A stretch of 8,124 bases of DNA from an uncultured Fimbriimonadales bacterium (GTDB taxonomy: Bacteria; Armatimonadota; Fimbriimonadia; Fimbriimonadales; GBS-DC). Below are positions 1-6,443 of the stretch, in pieces. A program made the position numbers and the translations under genes. A model generated the notes under the pieces. That model saw only the letters and a list, made by a program, of their open reading frames with translations, was not told where the DNA came from and did no database searches. The DNA lies in contig CALGZO010000285.1 of assembly GCA_937934465.1 (NCBI GenBank), forward strand, positions 1 through 8,124. The letters are read 5' to 3'. Each line of letters begins with the position of its first letter. The stretch's first letter is position 1.

Positions 1-486
1 TTCGTCGCGCGTGGGCGCAGGTTGGAAGTATTCCCGACGCGGTTCGGTCGCGCGGCGATACTCATCTGCGAGGATGTGTGGCACTCGATTACCAGCACGA
101 TTGTCGCGTTGAAGGGAGCGCAGGTGTTATATGTGCCGACCGCCTCGCCTGCGCGCGGGTTCCACAGCGAGCAGATTGAGAATGTGGAAGCCTATCGTCG
201 CATGCTGACGCAGATTGCCAGCGAGCATGGGATTTATGTGGCGCAGTCGAGTTTGGCGGGTTTTGAAGGCGGCAAGGGTTTCGTGGGCGCATCGTGGATA
301 GTGAACCCCTTCGGCAAGGTGATTGCGCACGGGGGCGTCAATCGCGAAGCGCTAATCGTCGCGCCGTTCGACTTAGACGATATCGCGATTGCGCGGGCGC
401 AGTTGCCGCTCATCTCCGATTTGCGCTCGGTAGTCGCCGATGTAGCGCTGGAGTTCGAACGCTTGGCGCGCTCCCCTGCCCCGTGA
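1..486 (+). CDS. Nitrilase-superfamily carbon-nitrogen hydrolase, C-terminal part
   Basis: The frame is open to the left edge, so the gene begins outside the window; the TTG at position 22 is internal, because the codons before it (FVARGRRLEV) already read like the family. The stop is TGA at 484-486. The visible part carries the nucleophile elbow LICEDVWH, with the catalytic Cys codon at 67-69. It also has the following strand segment ending VPTASPARGF, the NPFGKVIAHGG motif typical of the strand after the active site, and a closing DLR near the C-terminus. The catalytic Glu and Lys of the Glu-Lys-Cys triad would lie mainly upstream and cannot be checked. Members hydrolyse nitriles or amides through a cysteine thioester. 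ICED-W occurs in several branches, including glutaminase domains of NAD synthetase and stand-alone amidohydrolases. No synthetase domain follows here, so this is a stand-alone enzyme. Its substrate is unknown; N-carbamoylputrescine is possible given the neighbouring arginine decarboxylase, but the sequence does not show it. Confidence 0.9.
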   Translation, partial: FVARGRRLEVFPTRFGRAAILICEDVWHSITSTIVALKGAQVLYVPTASPARGFHSEQIENVEAYRRMLTQIASEHGIYVAQSSLAGFEGGKGFVGASWIVNPFGKVIAHGGVNREALIVAPFDLDDIAIARAQLPLISDLRSVVADVALEFERLARSPAP

Positions 487-488
487 GC

Positions 489-983
489 CTACCACAGCGC
501 GACGCCAGCGAACACGGTGGTGTACAACTCCACCTGTGCCTCTACCGCGACGATTTCTAAGCGCGCGATACGAAGCCCTCTGTCTTCCATCGCTTCTTCT
601 GCCATGCCAGCGACAGTATCGCGTGCCTCGCGTTCGGTCATGTAGCCCTCGGTCTCCATAATCACCCCGATTGCGTGTGTGTCGGTCGGGAACGCCAGCG
701 AGACCGCCGCAGCTATCGTGCGTCCTTCTTCGCAGGAACTGAACATTCCGTAGGCAGTCGGTAAGAGCGCGCCTTTGGGGACATTGATGTGGGGACGCAG
801 CTCCACACCGGGCGGCAAGATGCTCGATACGCGCAGCAAGTTATAATCAGAGAAGCCTGCCTGCCGTAGCGCACGGTCGAAAGAGAGTAACTCAAACGCC
901 GAGGTTCCGACGCCTGCGCCTGCCGTGCAGAAATGCGCCAAGCGAGGCAACGCCGTCGCGCTAACCTGAATGACCTCTTTCAT
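489..983 (-). CDS. pdaD: Pyruvoyl-dependent arginine decarboxylase
   Basis: This 164-aa protein matches the PvlArgDC family over its full usual length. It decarboxylates L-arginine to agmatine (EC 4.1.1.19), the entry to agmatine-based polyamine synthesis. The self-cleavage motif VSSILPPG is present; cleavage between Ser53 and Ser54 would give a short beta chain and an alpha chain whose new N-terminal Ser54 becomes the pyruvoyl group. Other family hallmarks are PTAYG (75-79), the GVIME motif with Glu110 matching the proposed catalytic proton donor, and AEEAMEDRG (about 128-136). FDRAL with Asp36 matches the region that binds the substrate guanidinium in archaeal enzymes. The protein ends in VALW, like the Methanocaldococcus enzyme. 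ATG (981-983) is preceded by AGGAGG four bases upstream. The stop lies 2 bases from the convergent hydrolase stop. It is the last of five leftward genes, 47 bases after the outer-membrane protein gene. Confidence 0.95.
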   Translation of the reverse strand: MKEVIQVSATALPRLAHFCTAGAGVGTSAFELLSFDRALRQAGFSDYNLLRVSSILPPGVELRPHINVPKGALLPTAYGMFSSCEEGRTIAAAVSLAFPTDTHAIGVIMETEGYMTEREARDTVAGMAEEAMEDRGLRIARLEIVAVEAQVELYTTVFAGVALW

Positions 984-987
984 AACG

Positions 988-993
988 CCTCCT
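988..993 (-). promoter_or_regulatory. Ribosome binding site of the arginine decarboxylase gene
   Basis: On the minus strand the sequence reads AGGAGG-CGTT-ATG, a full Shine-Dalgarno core four bases before the start codon. It supports the ATG at 983 and independent translation of this gene. Confidence 0.8.
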
Positions 994-1008
994 GTATGTC
1001 AGTAAACG

Positions 1009-1030
1009 CGCTCTGCGACCTCGCAGTGCG
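1009..1030 (-). terminator. Short hairpin between two leftward genes, possible weak terminator
   Basis: Directly after the stop of the outer-membrane protein gene the minus strand can fold as GCG-A-CTGCG with loop AGGT, pairing back through CGCAG-A-CGC. That is eight base pairs interrupted by one A:A mismatch. Only a short TTTA follows, so it lacks a proper T-tract. It could lower read-through into the decarboxylase gene or simply be GC-rich chance folding. Confidence 0.3.
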
Positions 1031-2974
1031 TCAGTAGAACACCGTCAGTAAGTCTACGCTCCATCGCTTGGTGAAAGACGACCATGTGAGCGCCACCTCG
1101 CGGTAGCCGATGCGATACGCAACTGTCAGGGTTCGGTCGTGAAAGTCGTACTGATTGTAGGTTTGCCATGTGTAGCCGACGCCCAGACGCCACAGGGGGC
1201 TGATGCGCCAAGAAAAGTCGCTCACAGAACTCATCGAGTTCGCATCCAGCGCGCGGCTAAAGTAGCTGGTGAGGTAGTAGCGTTGTCCTGCGCTCCAGCT
1301 CAAGCTTCCTGCCAATCGGTGTCGCCCCAGCAGGTTCGCCCCCAGCGCGTCTTGCGCGTAGTCGTAGTTGAGGCTCAGCACGCCGTTCGCGCCCAGTGCT
1401 TGCGTAATGCCCAGTGTGCCCGTGAAGCTCCACCCCTTGTTGGGGAGATTGCCCACAAACTGCCCGACCGATAGCCCGCCTGTGAGGGTGGCGTTGCGTC
1501 CGAGCGATTGCGGGATTAGGCTCCACCGCGCGCGCACGCCCGCGCCTTCGCGCGTCTGCACGCCCAGCGAGCTGCTCAGGCGGCTATGGGTATAGTTGAG
1601 CGAGAGGCTCTGGCGCAGGGGCAGCCCTTCCACACGGCGAGGGGTGGTCTCGATAAATGCATCGCCGCGCCAGCTATCAGCGCGTGTACCCCGCCAGAGC
1701 GTGTTGCCCGACAGCGCGACGCCCGTCGAGTAGCCACGCGCTTGATGGGAGAGCTGCACGGAGCCATACACTCCCTGATGCGCTGGCGAGTCGAGCCAGA
1801 GCGAGACGCGCGTGTTGGGCGACAGCGGCTGCTGATGCCGCCAGTTCAGTCCCCAATCGTTGCGCGCCAAGCTGCGCAGGCTCACCGCGCCCGTTCCCAG
1901 CCCGGCTCGATATTCGTGTTCCAAGTCGATGAACATCCCCCGCGCCGCGCCCATCGTTCGCCCGCCCACCTGCGCCGTGCGCAGCCGCAACGCGCCAATC
2001 TGCGTAGGGGTCAGAGTGTAGTAATATGGCACATCGAGGTAGACCTGTCCGTTCTGCACGCCGATAAGTGTGTCGCTGCCGACGCCGCCGCTCCAGATGC
2101 TTTGCGAATAGAGGGGAAGGCTCAGCGACTTCACCTCACCTACATAGAACTCTGCGCGATGGAACTGAATCCGCTCGCTCGGATAGAACCAGATTTGCTC
2201 CGCCTTGATGACCAAATCCGACTCGGAGATGTCGGCGAACTGAAACAGTTCTGGGGGCGCGACGGCGTCGAAGGGTTCGGGCGCGCCGTAGCGGATGCGC
2301 GCCACTTCCCACCGATTATCGCGCGTGCGCACGCCGAAGCCTTGCAGGCTGCGCAGCTCATAACTCAGCTCGGCGAACTCGTGCGTCTCGGCGCCGAACT
2401 GCAGTTTCGCGTTGCGCGCCTTCACGCGCAGGCTATCCACTTCCAGTTGGAGGTCGTCCGCGTCGATGCGCGTGAAGCCGAACCGCACGGTTGCGCCGCG
2501 CTCTGCGCCCGATGCGGCTATCACGCGCTGTTCGTTCGCGAAAGCGAGGTACTCAGCCCCCAACACCTGCACATAGTCGGTCGCGCTGCGCAGTTCGTCT
2601 TGAGTGGCGACGAACAGCACTTGGATTTCACCGACGACGCCCTGCCCGACTGCGGTCGCCGTAATCACGGCGGTTCCGGGCAGCTGGCTGGCAATCAGCG
2701 TGGCGCGTGCAACCCCGCCTTGCGTAGACGCCACAGGATCGCGAAACGCGCCGAGCGTGGTGTTGAAAGCAACCTGTGTGCCATCGGGCGCAGGTCTGCC
2801 CTGCGGCGTGCGCACTTCTGCCGTGATGAGGATTTGCGATGCGCCGTCGGCGACGGCGGCGGTGGGGTAGGCAGTCAGGCGGATTGCGCCGCTCGCCCAA
2901 CTAAAGCAGAGGCAGAGGAGCCATAGCCCCCCTGCCCCCAATCCGCAGCGCGTGTAGGCGAACCGCGCGTGCAT
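1031..2974 (-). CDS. Outer-membrane protein: invasin-type Ig domain joined to an LptD/OstA-like barrel
   Basis: This 647-aa protein starts with a signal peptide (about residues 1-30: Arg at 4 and 9, a Leu/Cys-rich core, then WASGA). Residues 31-122 read as one bacterial Ig-like domain of the Big_1/invasin type: IRLTAYPTAAVADG opening, V-TPQG-PAPDGT-V-F-T-LG core, then a G-A-ATL-AS--PGTA-ITA close. Residues about 165-290 are strand-rich with RIDADDLQLEVDSLRVKARN and IKAEQIWFYPSERI, recalling OstA/LptA-type repeats. They end in SLSLPLYS, like the start of LptD barrels. From about residue 308 (VYLDVPYYYTLTPTQ) to the end the sequence alternates polar and aromatic/aliphatic residues, as in a beta-barrel, and it finishes in Phe-Tyr, a usual outer-membrane C-terminus. 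LptD inserts lipopolysaccharide in the outer leaflet; this protein is probably an LptD-like paralogue rather than the housekeeping one. ATG is 4 bases after the previous stop with no clear ribosome site, suggesting translational coupling. Family call moderate; envelope location likely. Confidence 0.75.
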   Translation of the reverse strand: MHARFAYTRCGLGAGGLWLLCLCFSWASGAIRLTAYPTAAVADGASQILITAEVRTPQGRPAPDGTQVAFNTTLGAFRDPVASTQGGVARATLIASQLPGTAVITATAVGQGVVGEIQVLFVATQDELRSATDYVQVLGAEYLAFANEQRVIAASGAERGATVRFGFTRIDADDLQLEVDSLRVKARNAKLQFGAETHEFAELSYELRSLQGFGVRTRDNRWEVARIRYGAPEPFDAVAPPELFQFADISESDLVIKAEQIWFYPSERIQFHRAEFYVGEVKSLSLPLYSQSIWSGGVGSDTLIGVQNGQVYLDVPYYYTLTPTQIGALRLRTAQVGGRTMGAARGMFIDLEHEYRAGLGTGAVSLRSLARNDWGLNWRHQQPLSPNTRVSLWLDSPAHQGVYGSVQLSHQARGYSTGVALSGNTLWRGTRADSWRGDAFIETTPRRVEGLPLRQSLSLNYTHSRLSSSLGVQTREGAGVRARWSLIPQSLGRNATLTGGLSVGQFVGNLPNKGWSFTGTLGITQALGANGVLSLNYDYAQDALGANLLGRHRLAGSLSWSAGQRYYLTSYFSRALDANSMSSVSDFSWRISPLWRLGVGYTWQTYNQYDFHDRTLTVAYRIGYREVALTWSSFTKRWSVDLLTVFY

Positions 2975-2978
2975 ACGC

Positions 2979-3677
2979 TCAGAACTGCGACGCCCCCAGC
3001 ACTGCGCCCAGTATCAGTGTGAAGAGCGTCATGAATTTGCGCTCGCTGCGTCGGTCGGGGCGTTTCTGCTCTTGTGGCGCAGCGGTGGGTTGCTCGGCAG
3101 GCGGCGCGAGGCGCGCACGCACCGCCGCCCCAACTTTCTCGGCGGCTTGCGCCACTGCGGCGATACGCGCGATATTCGGGTCGCCCTCGTCGCTTCCGAG
3201 CCGTCCGCGCCCCGTCTCCGCCACGGAGAGCAGCACCTCGCCAGTCTTCACATCGATAAGGTCGCCGCTGAGGGTCACAATCGCCTCGCGCGTGTTCTCA
3301 TCGTAGCTGAACTCCTCGATGCGCCCTGCGAAGGCAAGGTCGACGCCCAGCAGTTCGCCCACACGCGCGGCGCGCCATGTGCCGTCCGCCTCGCGCTCGT
3401 TGAACGGCGGCGCGATTCGGTCGCGGCGGATACGGTTCTCGTCGATGGCGCGACGCAGGGACGGGTTCGTCTCACGGAACCGCAACACATAGAGGTTGGG
3501 GATGTCTTTCATCTGCGCGTAGAGGGCGTTGAGCGACTCTACTTCCACATTGAACTCTTCCGTCGGTTGTACCGCCGCGCCCTGTCCGAAGGGGAACAAC
3601 ACGAGCTCGCGCACCTCGTTGGCGGCGAGGCTCGCACTCATCAGCAAGGCGGCGATAACGCTCCAAATGACTTTCAC
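2979..3677 (-). CDS. CsgG-like exported protein with C-terminal hydrophobic tail
   Basis: This 232-aa protein has a clear signal peptide (MKVIWSVIAALLMSASLA, cleavage near 18/19). Residues 106-158 fit the core of CsgG/TolB-N-like periplasmic domains: VGELLGVDLAFAGRIEEF followed by a strand and DLIDVKTGEVL, the familiar 'alpha helix, x-G-x-(I/V)-x-x-F, D-x-x-T-G' pattern. LAPP at 190-193 opens a Pro/Gln/Glu- and then Arg/Lys-rich linker (to about 214), which leads to a hydrophobic C-terminus, FMTLFTLILGAVLGASQF. There is no lipobox Cys, so it is not a CsgG-type lipoprotein; the tail may anchor it in a membrane instead. CsgG forms the outer-membrane pore for curli subunits, but many relatives are periplasmic proteins of unknown role. 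The start is GTG (3675-3677), chosen for its strong ribosome site and the signal peptide. The gene sits between two large exported proteins and an outer-membrane barrel, with its stop 4 bases before the latter's start. Precise function unknown. Confidence 0.7.
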   Translation of the reverse strand: MKVIWSVIAALLMSASLAANEVRELVLFPFGQGAAVQPTEEFNVEVESLNALYAQMKDIPNLYVLRFRETNPSLRRAIDENRIRRDRIAPPFNEREADGTWRAARVGELLGVDLAFAGRIEEFSYDENTREAIVTLSGDLIDVKTGEVLLSVAETGRGRLGSDEGDPNIARIAAVAQAAEKVGAAVRARLAPPAEQPTAAPQEQKRPDRRSERKFMTLFTLILGAVLGASQF

Positions 3678-3681
3678 CTTT

Positions 3682-3688
3682 ACCTCCT
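3682..3688 (-). promoter_or_regulatory. Ribosome binding site that fixes the GTG start of the CsgG-like gene
   Basis: The minus strand reads AGGAGGT-AAAG-GTG. This near-perfect Shine-Dalgarno sequence at normal spacing identifies GTG at 3677 as the start, directly before a good signal peptide. Confidence 0.85.
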
Positions 3689-3694
3689 GTAAGC

Positions 3695-3720
3695 GGGCTG
3701 GAGCGGGCGCGCTCCAGCCC
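3695..3720. repeat. Perfect 11-bp inverted repeat (hairpin) between two genes of the operon
   Basis: GGGCTGGAGCG (3695-3705) is the exact reverse complement of CGCTCCAGCCC (3710-3720), with a 4-base loop. It lies 12 bases downstream of the 896-aa gene's stop and just before the ribosome site of the CsgG-like gene. No T-tract follows on either strand, so it is not a standard terminator. It could be an RNA stability or attenuation element that sets the ratio of cargo to downstream genes, or one copy of a dispersed palindromic repeat. Confidence 0.75.
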
Positions 3721-3732
3721 TGAGAATGTTCT

Positions 3733-6423
3733 TCAGCGTGTCAGCACGAGCGGTCGTGCGACGCGAGCGGTCTGACCATCTTCGGTGCGGGCTTCCACCT
3801 GCACTTGGTAAGTTCCGGGCGGCACGGCGCGCCCCTGATCGTCGCGCATATTCCATGCGACAGTGTTCAGTCCGCGCGTGGCGGCGCGTCCGCGATGCAG
3901 ATTTGCAATCGGACGCCCGTCGGAGCCGAGTATTTGGATGCTCGTCTGCGCGTTGTCTGCCAGCACATAGGAGATGGAGACGCTACTTGCGCCGCGTCCT
4001 GCCGCGCCGACAGTCACATTAGTGATTAGCGCGCCCGTGCGAGCCGCGCGCTCTACTGTGAGCTGCAGGCGCGTGCGCCCTGTGGAGACGAACCGATATT
4101 CTGGCGTCGTGCGCAGGTCTACCGTGCGCCCTGTGTTCAAGTCGGTCAGGCGCAGGCGGTAGCCCTGTGGCACAGTGTTCAGGTTCGGGAAGGTGAGCGT
4201 CACCTCTTCGCCAGTCGCGGCTTCCACCAGCAGGTCGAACTGCTGTCGGTTGGCGAGGGGGCGTATCTCTTGCATCAGCGGCGCGCCCGTGCCCGACTTC
4301 AGGATGGTCAGGTTGACAGGGCGTTCGGGCAGCGGCGTGGGCGGCTCTTCAATGTCGCCTACGCTACGCCCGCTGCTCATCCCGACGAAGTTCTGGGTAT
4401 CCACGCCGCGGCTGGCGCGCGCCACGATTTGTAATCGCCAATCGTTGGGCAGGTTCGGACGCTCTTGCACGGAGCGCGTGAGGTTGCCGCCGAAGCCCGT
4501 GCCCGGCAGGAACACGGGCGGGTAGACAAACTCCACATCTTCGGCGCACTTAATCCAGTAGCCCCGATGAGGCAAGATGGTGGTGTTCGGTTCCGAGCTG
4601 AACTTATATTCGCCCGTGAACTCATCCCAGAAGTAAATCACGCCACGAATAACGCCCTGCCCTGCCGCCTCCGCAAAGCTCAAGCTACTCCTCGGATTGC
4701 TGGACGGCACTACAACCACCTGCCCCAACACCAGCGGATATGGGTAGGGGTTGCCAATCTGGTTCCAGCCTTTCTTGAGCGGCACGGGCACACTGGTATC
4801 GAACACGCTATCGGGGAAGCGTAAGTTGCCAGAGTCGTACTGAGCCACGAGCGAATCTCCGGGCAAGAAGAGCCAGAAGCCTTGACCGGGTTGTATGGTA
4901 TCGATGGTCTCGTACAACTCGCGTTCAGGGTTCCATCGCTTCGCTTGGTACGCCACGGGCAGGTTGAGTACCTCGTCCAGAGTTCCTGTCGCCGTGAACG
5001 GTATCGAGACGATTTGGAAACCGCGTTCCAGCTTGCGATTCGTTGTTGCAGAGATGAGGATTGTACGCGCCACCGACTTCGTGGGAGCAGGCGGCGCTTG
5101 AACTGAGGCACGAAAAGTGACAAACCCCACGGCTGCAGGGTCGGCGACTACGCGCCATCGGACGGACGCTGTTTGCCCGGGCGCAAGCCTCGCAATCGTT
5201 CGAGAACGGGTCTCGCCCGGCGCGAGCGATACTCCAGCAGGCAGCGACAGGTCGACAGCGACATTCGTTAGGTCGATCTCGCGTCCCACGATAAAGTATT
5301 GATTGGTGACATTCGCGATGATATCGAACGCGCCGCCGTTGGCGAGCTGCGAGAGGTCGTCGCGGTTCGGCTCGATGACGGGCAGCGCCTCGACGCCCAA
5401 CGCAATCGGCGGCTGCACATCCAAGTCTACAGGGGTCAGCGACACATAAAATACATACTCTCGTTCCTGACCTGGAGCAAAATTACGGGCATTCACGAAC
5501 AGATTAATCGCGACATCACGAATGAACACATCTGGGAAGAGCCTGGGTTCCCAGATGGTGGTACCCTGTATGTAGTACCAGTCCCCCACCACGAGTCGGT
5601 CGATGGGCGTCTGGTCGTTGAAGCCCTGAATGGGTTGGAGGATATAGCGCGAGGAGCCTGCGAGGTTGTCGCGCCCCAGATAGAACTCGATGGCTTTAGG
5701 AACCTGCGTGTCGCGCAGGTCGACATCGGTGCGCACAGGGCGTTGCCCTTGTAGATAGACATACGGAGGGCGGGATGCGCCGTTGCGGCTGAAGCCTTCC
5801 TCGACTCCGACTTCCACATCTGACGCCAATCGCAGCGCCAAACTGGCGGAGGTATTGCCGTTATTGCGCACGCGCAGGCTGATACGCGCCACCGACTGGA
5901 TTAGGTCGATACGCAAGTCGGTATCCCAGCCTTCCACATTCCAAATGCGTCGGATGTAGAATCCACTTGCGCCCTGAATGTAATCCTTAAAGATGACGGT
6001 CGGACCGCCCTCGCGCCCCCAGACAAAGGTCTGTGTTTGCCCTTCACGCGTGGCTTGCATCGTGATGTAGATGCCGCCGGGGTACACGCCCCAAGGATAG
6101 CCTGAGGTCATTGCGATACCGCCGTCGCCAAGCAGGGTGTTGCCGCCTGAAGTGCCTATCTGAATGCTTCCCTCGGCGGGTCGTGTGGTGCATGCGGCGC
6201 CTTCTATGGGGAAGCACTCCCTGCGCCAAGTGACCGTGCCGTTCAGACCTAACACAGCTTTCAGCACGCCGTTGTCCACCTCAATGTCAAAGTAGTCGCT
6301 TACGGGATTTTGATTATCGGGACACCCACATCGCTGACCTGGGGCAGGAATATAGAAATCCTGCGCCCAGAGCGTAGCGCCCAGCGTTAGGGCACTCAGT
6401 GTTGTTAAGATGCTTCGTCTCAT
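3733..6423 (-). CDS. Large secreted protein with duplicated GWN module and FlgD-like C-terminal Ig domain
   Basis: This 896-aa exported protein belongs to no family I can name as a whole. A signal peptide (1-20, ending LWA) precedes a beta-rich N-terminal region (21 to about 345) of unknown fold, with four cysteines at 32, 34, 70 and 78 that could form disulfides or bind metal. Residues about 390-460 look like an Ig-like spacer of the NEW3 or S-layer kind (LSLPAGVSLAPGET, then a LAPGQTASVRWRV strand). A first module begins GFQIVSIPF (468) and ends GQGFWLFLPGDS. A second begins GWNQIGNPYP (552) and ends RGYWIK...FVYPPV (637). Residues 754-793 carry LTDLNTG...YRF, and 815-896 are a FlgD-like Ig domain (SISYVL, DGRPI, GLNTVAWNMRDDQG, VPPGTYQVQV) ending RPLVLTR. 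ATG at 6421-6423 has AAGGAGG ten bases upstream. It follows its paralogue by 20 bases. Role: probably a surface-displayed structural or binding protein; no catalytic motif seen. Confidence 0.8.
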   Translation of the reverse strand: MRRSILTTLSALTLGATLWAQDFYIPAPGQRCGCPDNQNPVSDYFDIEVDNGVLKAVLGLNGTVTWRRECFPIEGAACTTRPAEGSIQIGTSGGNTLLGDGGIAMTSGYPWGVYPGGIYITMQATREGQTQTFVWGREGGPTVIFKDYIQGASGFYIRRIWNVEGWDTDLRIDLIQSVARISLRVRNNGNTSASLALRLASDVEVGVEEGFSRNGASRPPYVYLQGQRPVRTDVDLRDTQVPKAIEFYLGRDNLAGSSRYILQPIQGFNDQTPIDRLVVGDWYYIQGTTIWEPRLFPDVFIRDVAINLFVNARNFAPGQEREYVFYVSLTPVDLDVQPPIALGVEALPVIEPNRDDLSQLANGGAFDIIANVTNQYFIVGREIDLTNVAVDLSLPAGVSLAPGETRSRTIARLAPGQTASVRWRVVADPAAVGFVTFRASVQAPPAPTKSVARTILISATTNRKLERGFQIVSIPFTATGTLDEVLNLPVAYQAKRWNPERELYETIDTIQPGQGFWLFLPGDSLVAQYDSGNLRFPDSVFDTSVPVPLKKGWNQIGNPYPYPLVLGQVVVVPSSNPRSSLSFAEAAGQGVIRGVIYFWDEFTGEYKFSSEPNTTILPHRGYWIKCAEDVEFVYPPVFLPGTGFGGNLTRSVQERPNLPNDWRLQIVARASRGVDTQNFVGMSSGRSVGDIEEPPTPLPERPVNLTILKSGTGAPLMQEIRPLANRQQFDLLVEAATGEEVTLTFPNLNTVPQGYRLRLTDLNTGRTVDLRTTPEYRFVSTGRTRLQLTVERAARTGALITNVTVGAAGRGASSVSISYVLADNAQTSIQILGSDGRPIANLHRGRAATRGLNTVAWNMRDDQGRAVPPGTYQVQVEARTEDGQTARVARPLVLTR

Positions 6424-6433
6424 AATTCGTTTG

Positions 6434-6440
6434 CCTCCTT
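6434..6440 (-). promoter_or_regulatory. Ribosome binding site of the 896-aa secreted protein gene
   Basis: The minus strand reads AAGGAGG ten bases before ATG, inside the 20-base gap after the upstream paralogue's stop. It supports the chosen start and cotranscription of the pair. Confidence 0.8.
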
Positions 6441-6443
6441 CGG

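Noticed and set aside
22..24. TTG as start of the nitrilase-family gene
   Set aside because: Upstream codons already fit the family and the catalytic Cys would be at residue 16, far too early for a complete enzyme.
2905..2915. Lipobox at the Cys residues in the barrel protein's signal sequence
   Set aside because: The residues before the cysteines (Leu-Leu and Cys-Leu) do not fit the Gly/Ala/Ser requirement just before a lipidated Cys.
1586..2926. Long rightward open frame (446 codons) opposite the outer-membrane protein gene
   Set aside because: It is rich in Ala, Arg and His with no domain or signal, as expected for the antisense of a GC-rich gene. The minus-strand frame has a signal peptide, an Ig domain and barrel-like strands.
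3072..3692. Rightward open frame (206 codons) opposite the CsgG-like gene
   Set aside because: It overlaps a gene with a strong ribosome site and signal peptide, and its own translation shows no recognisable pattern.
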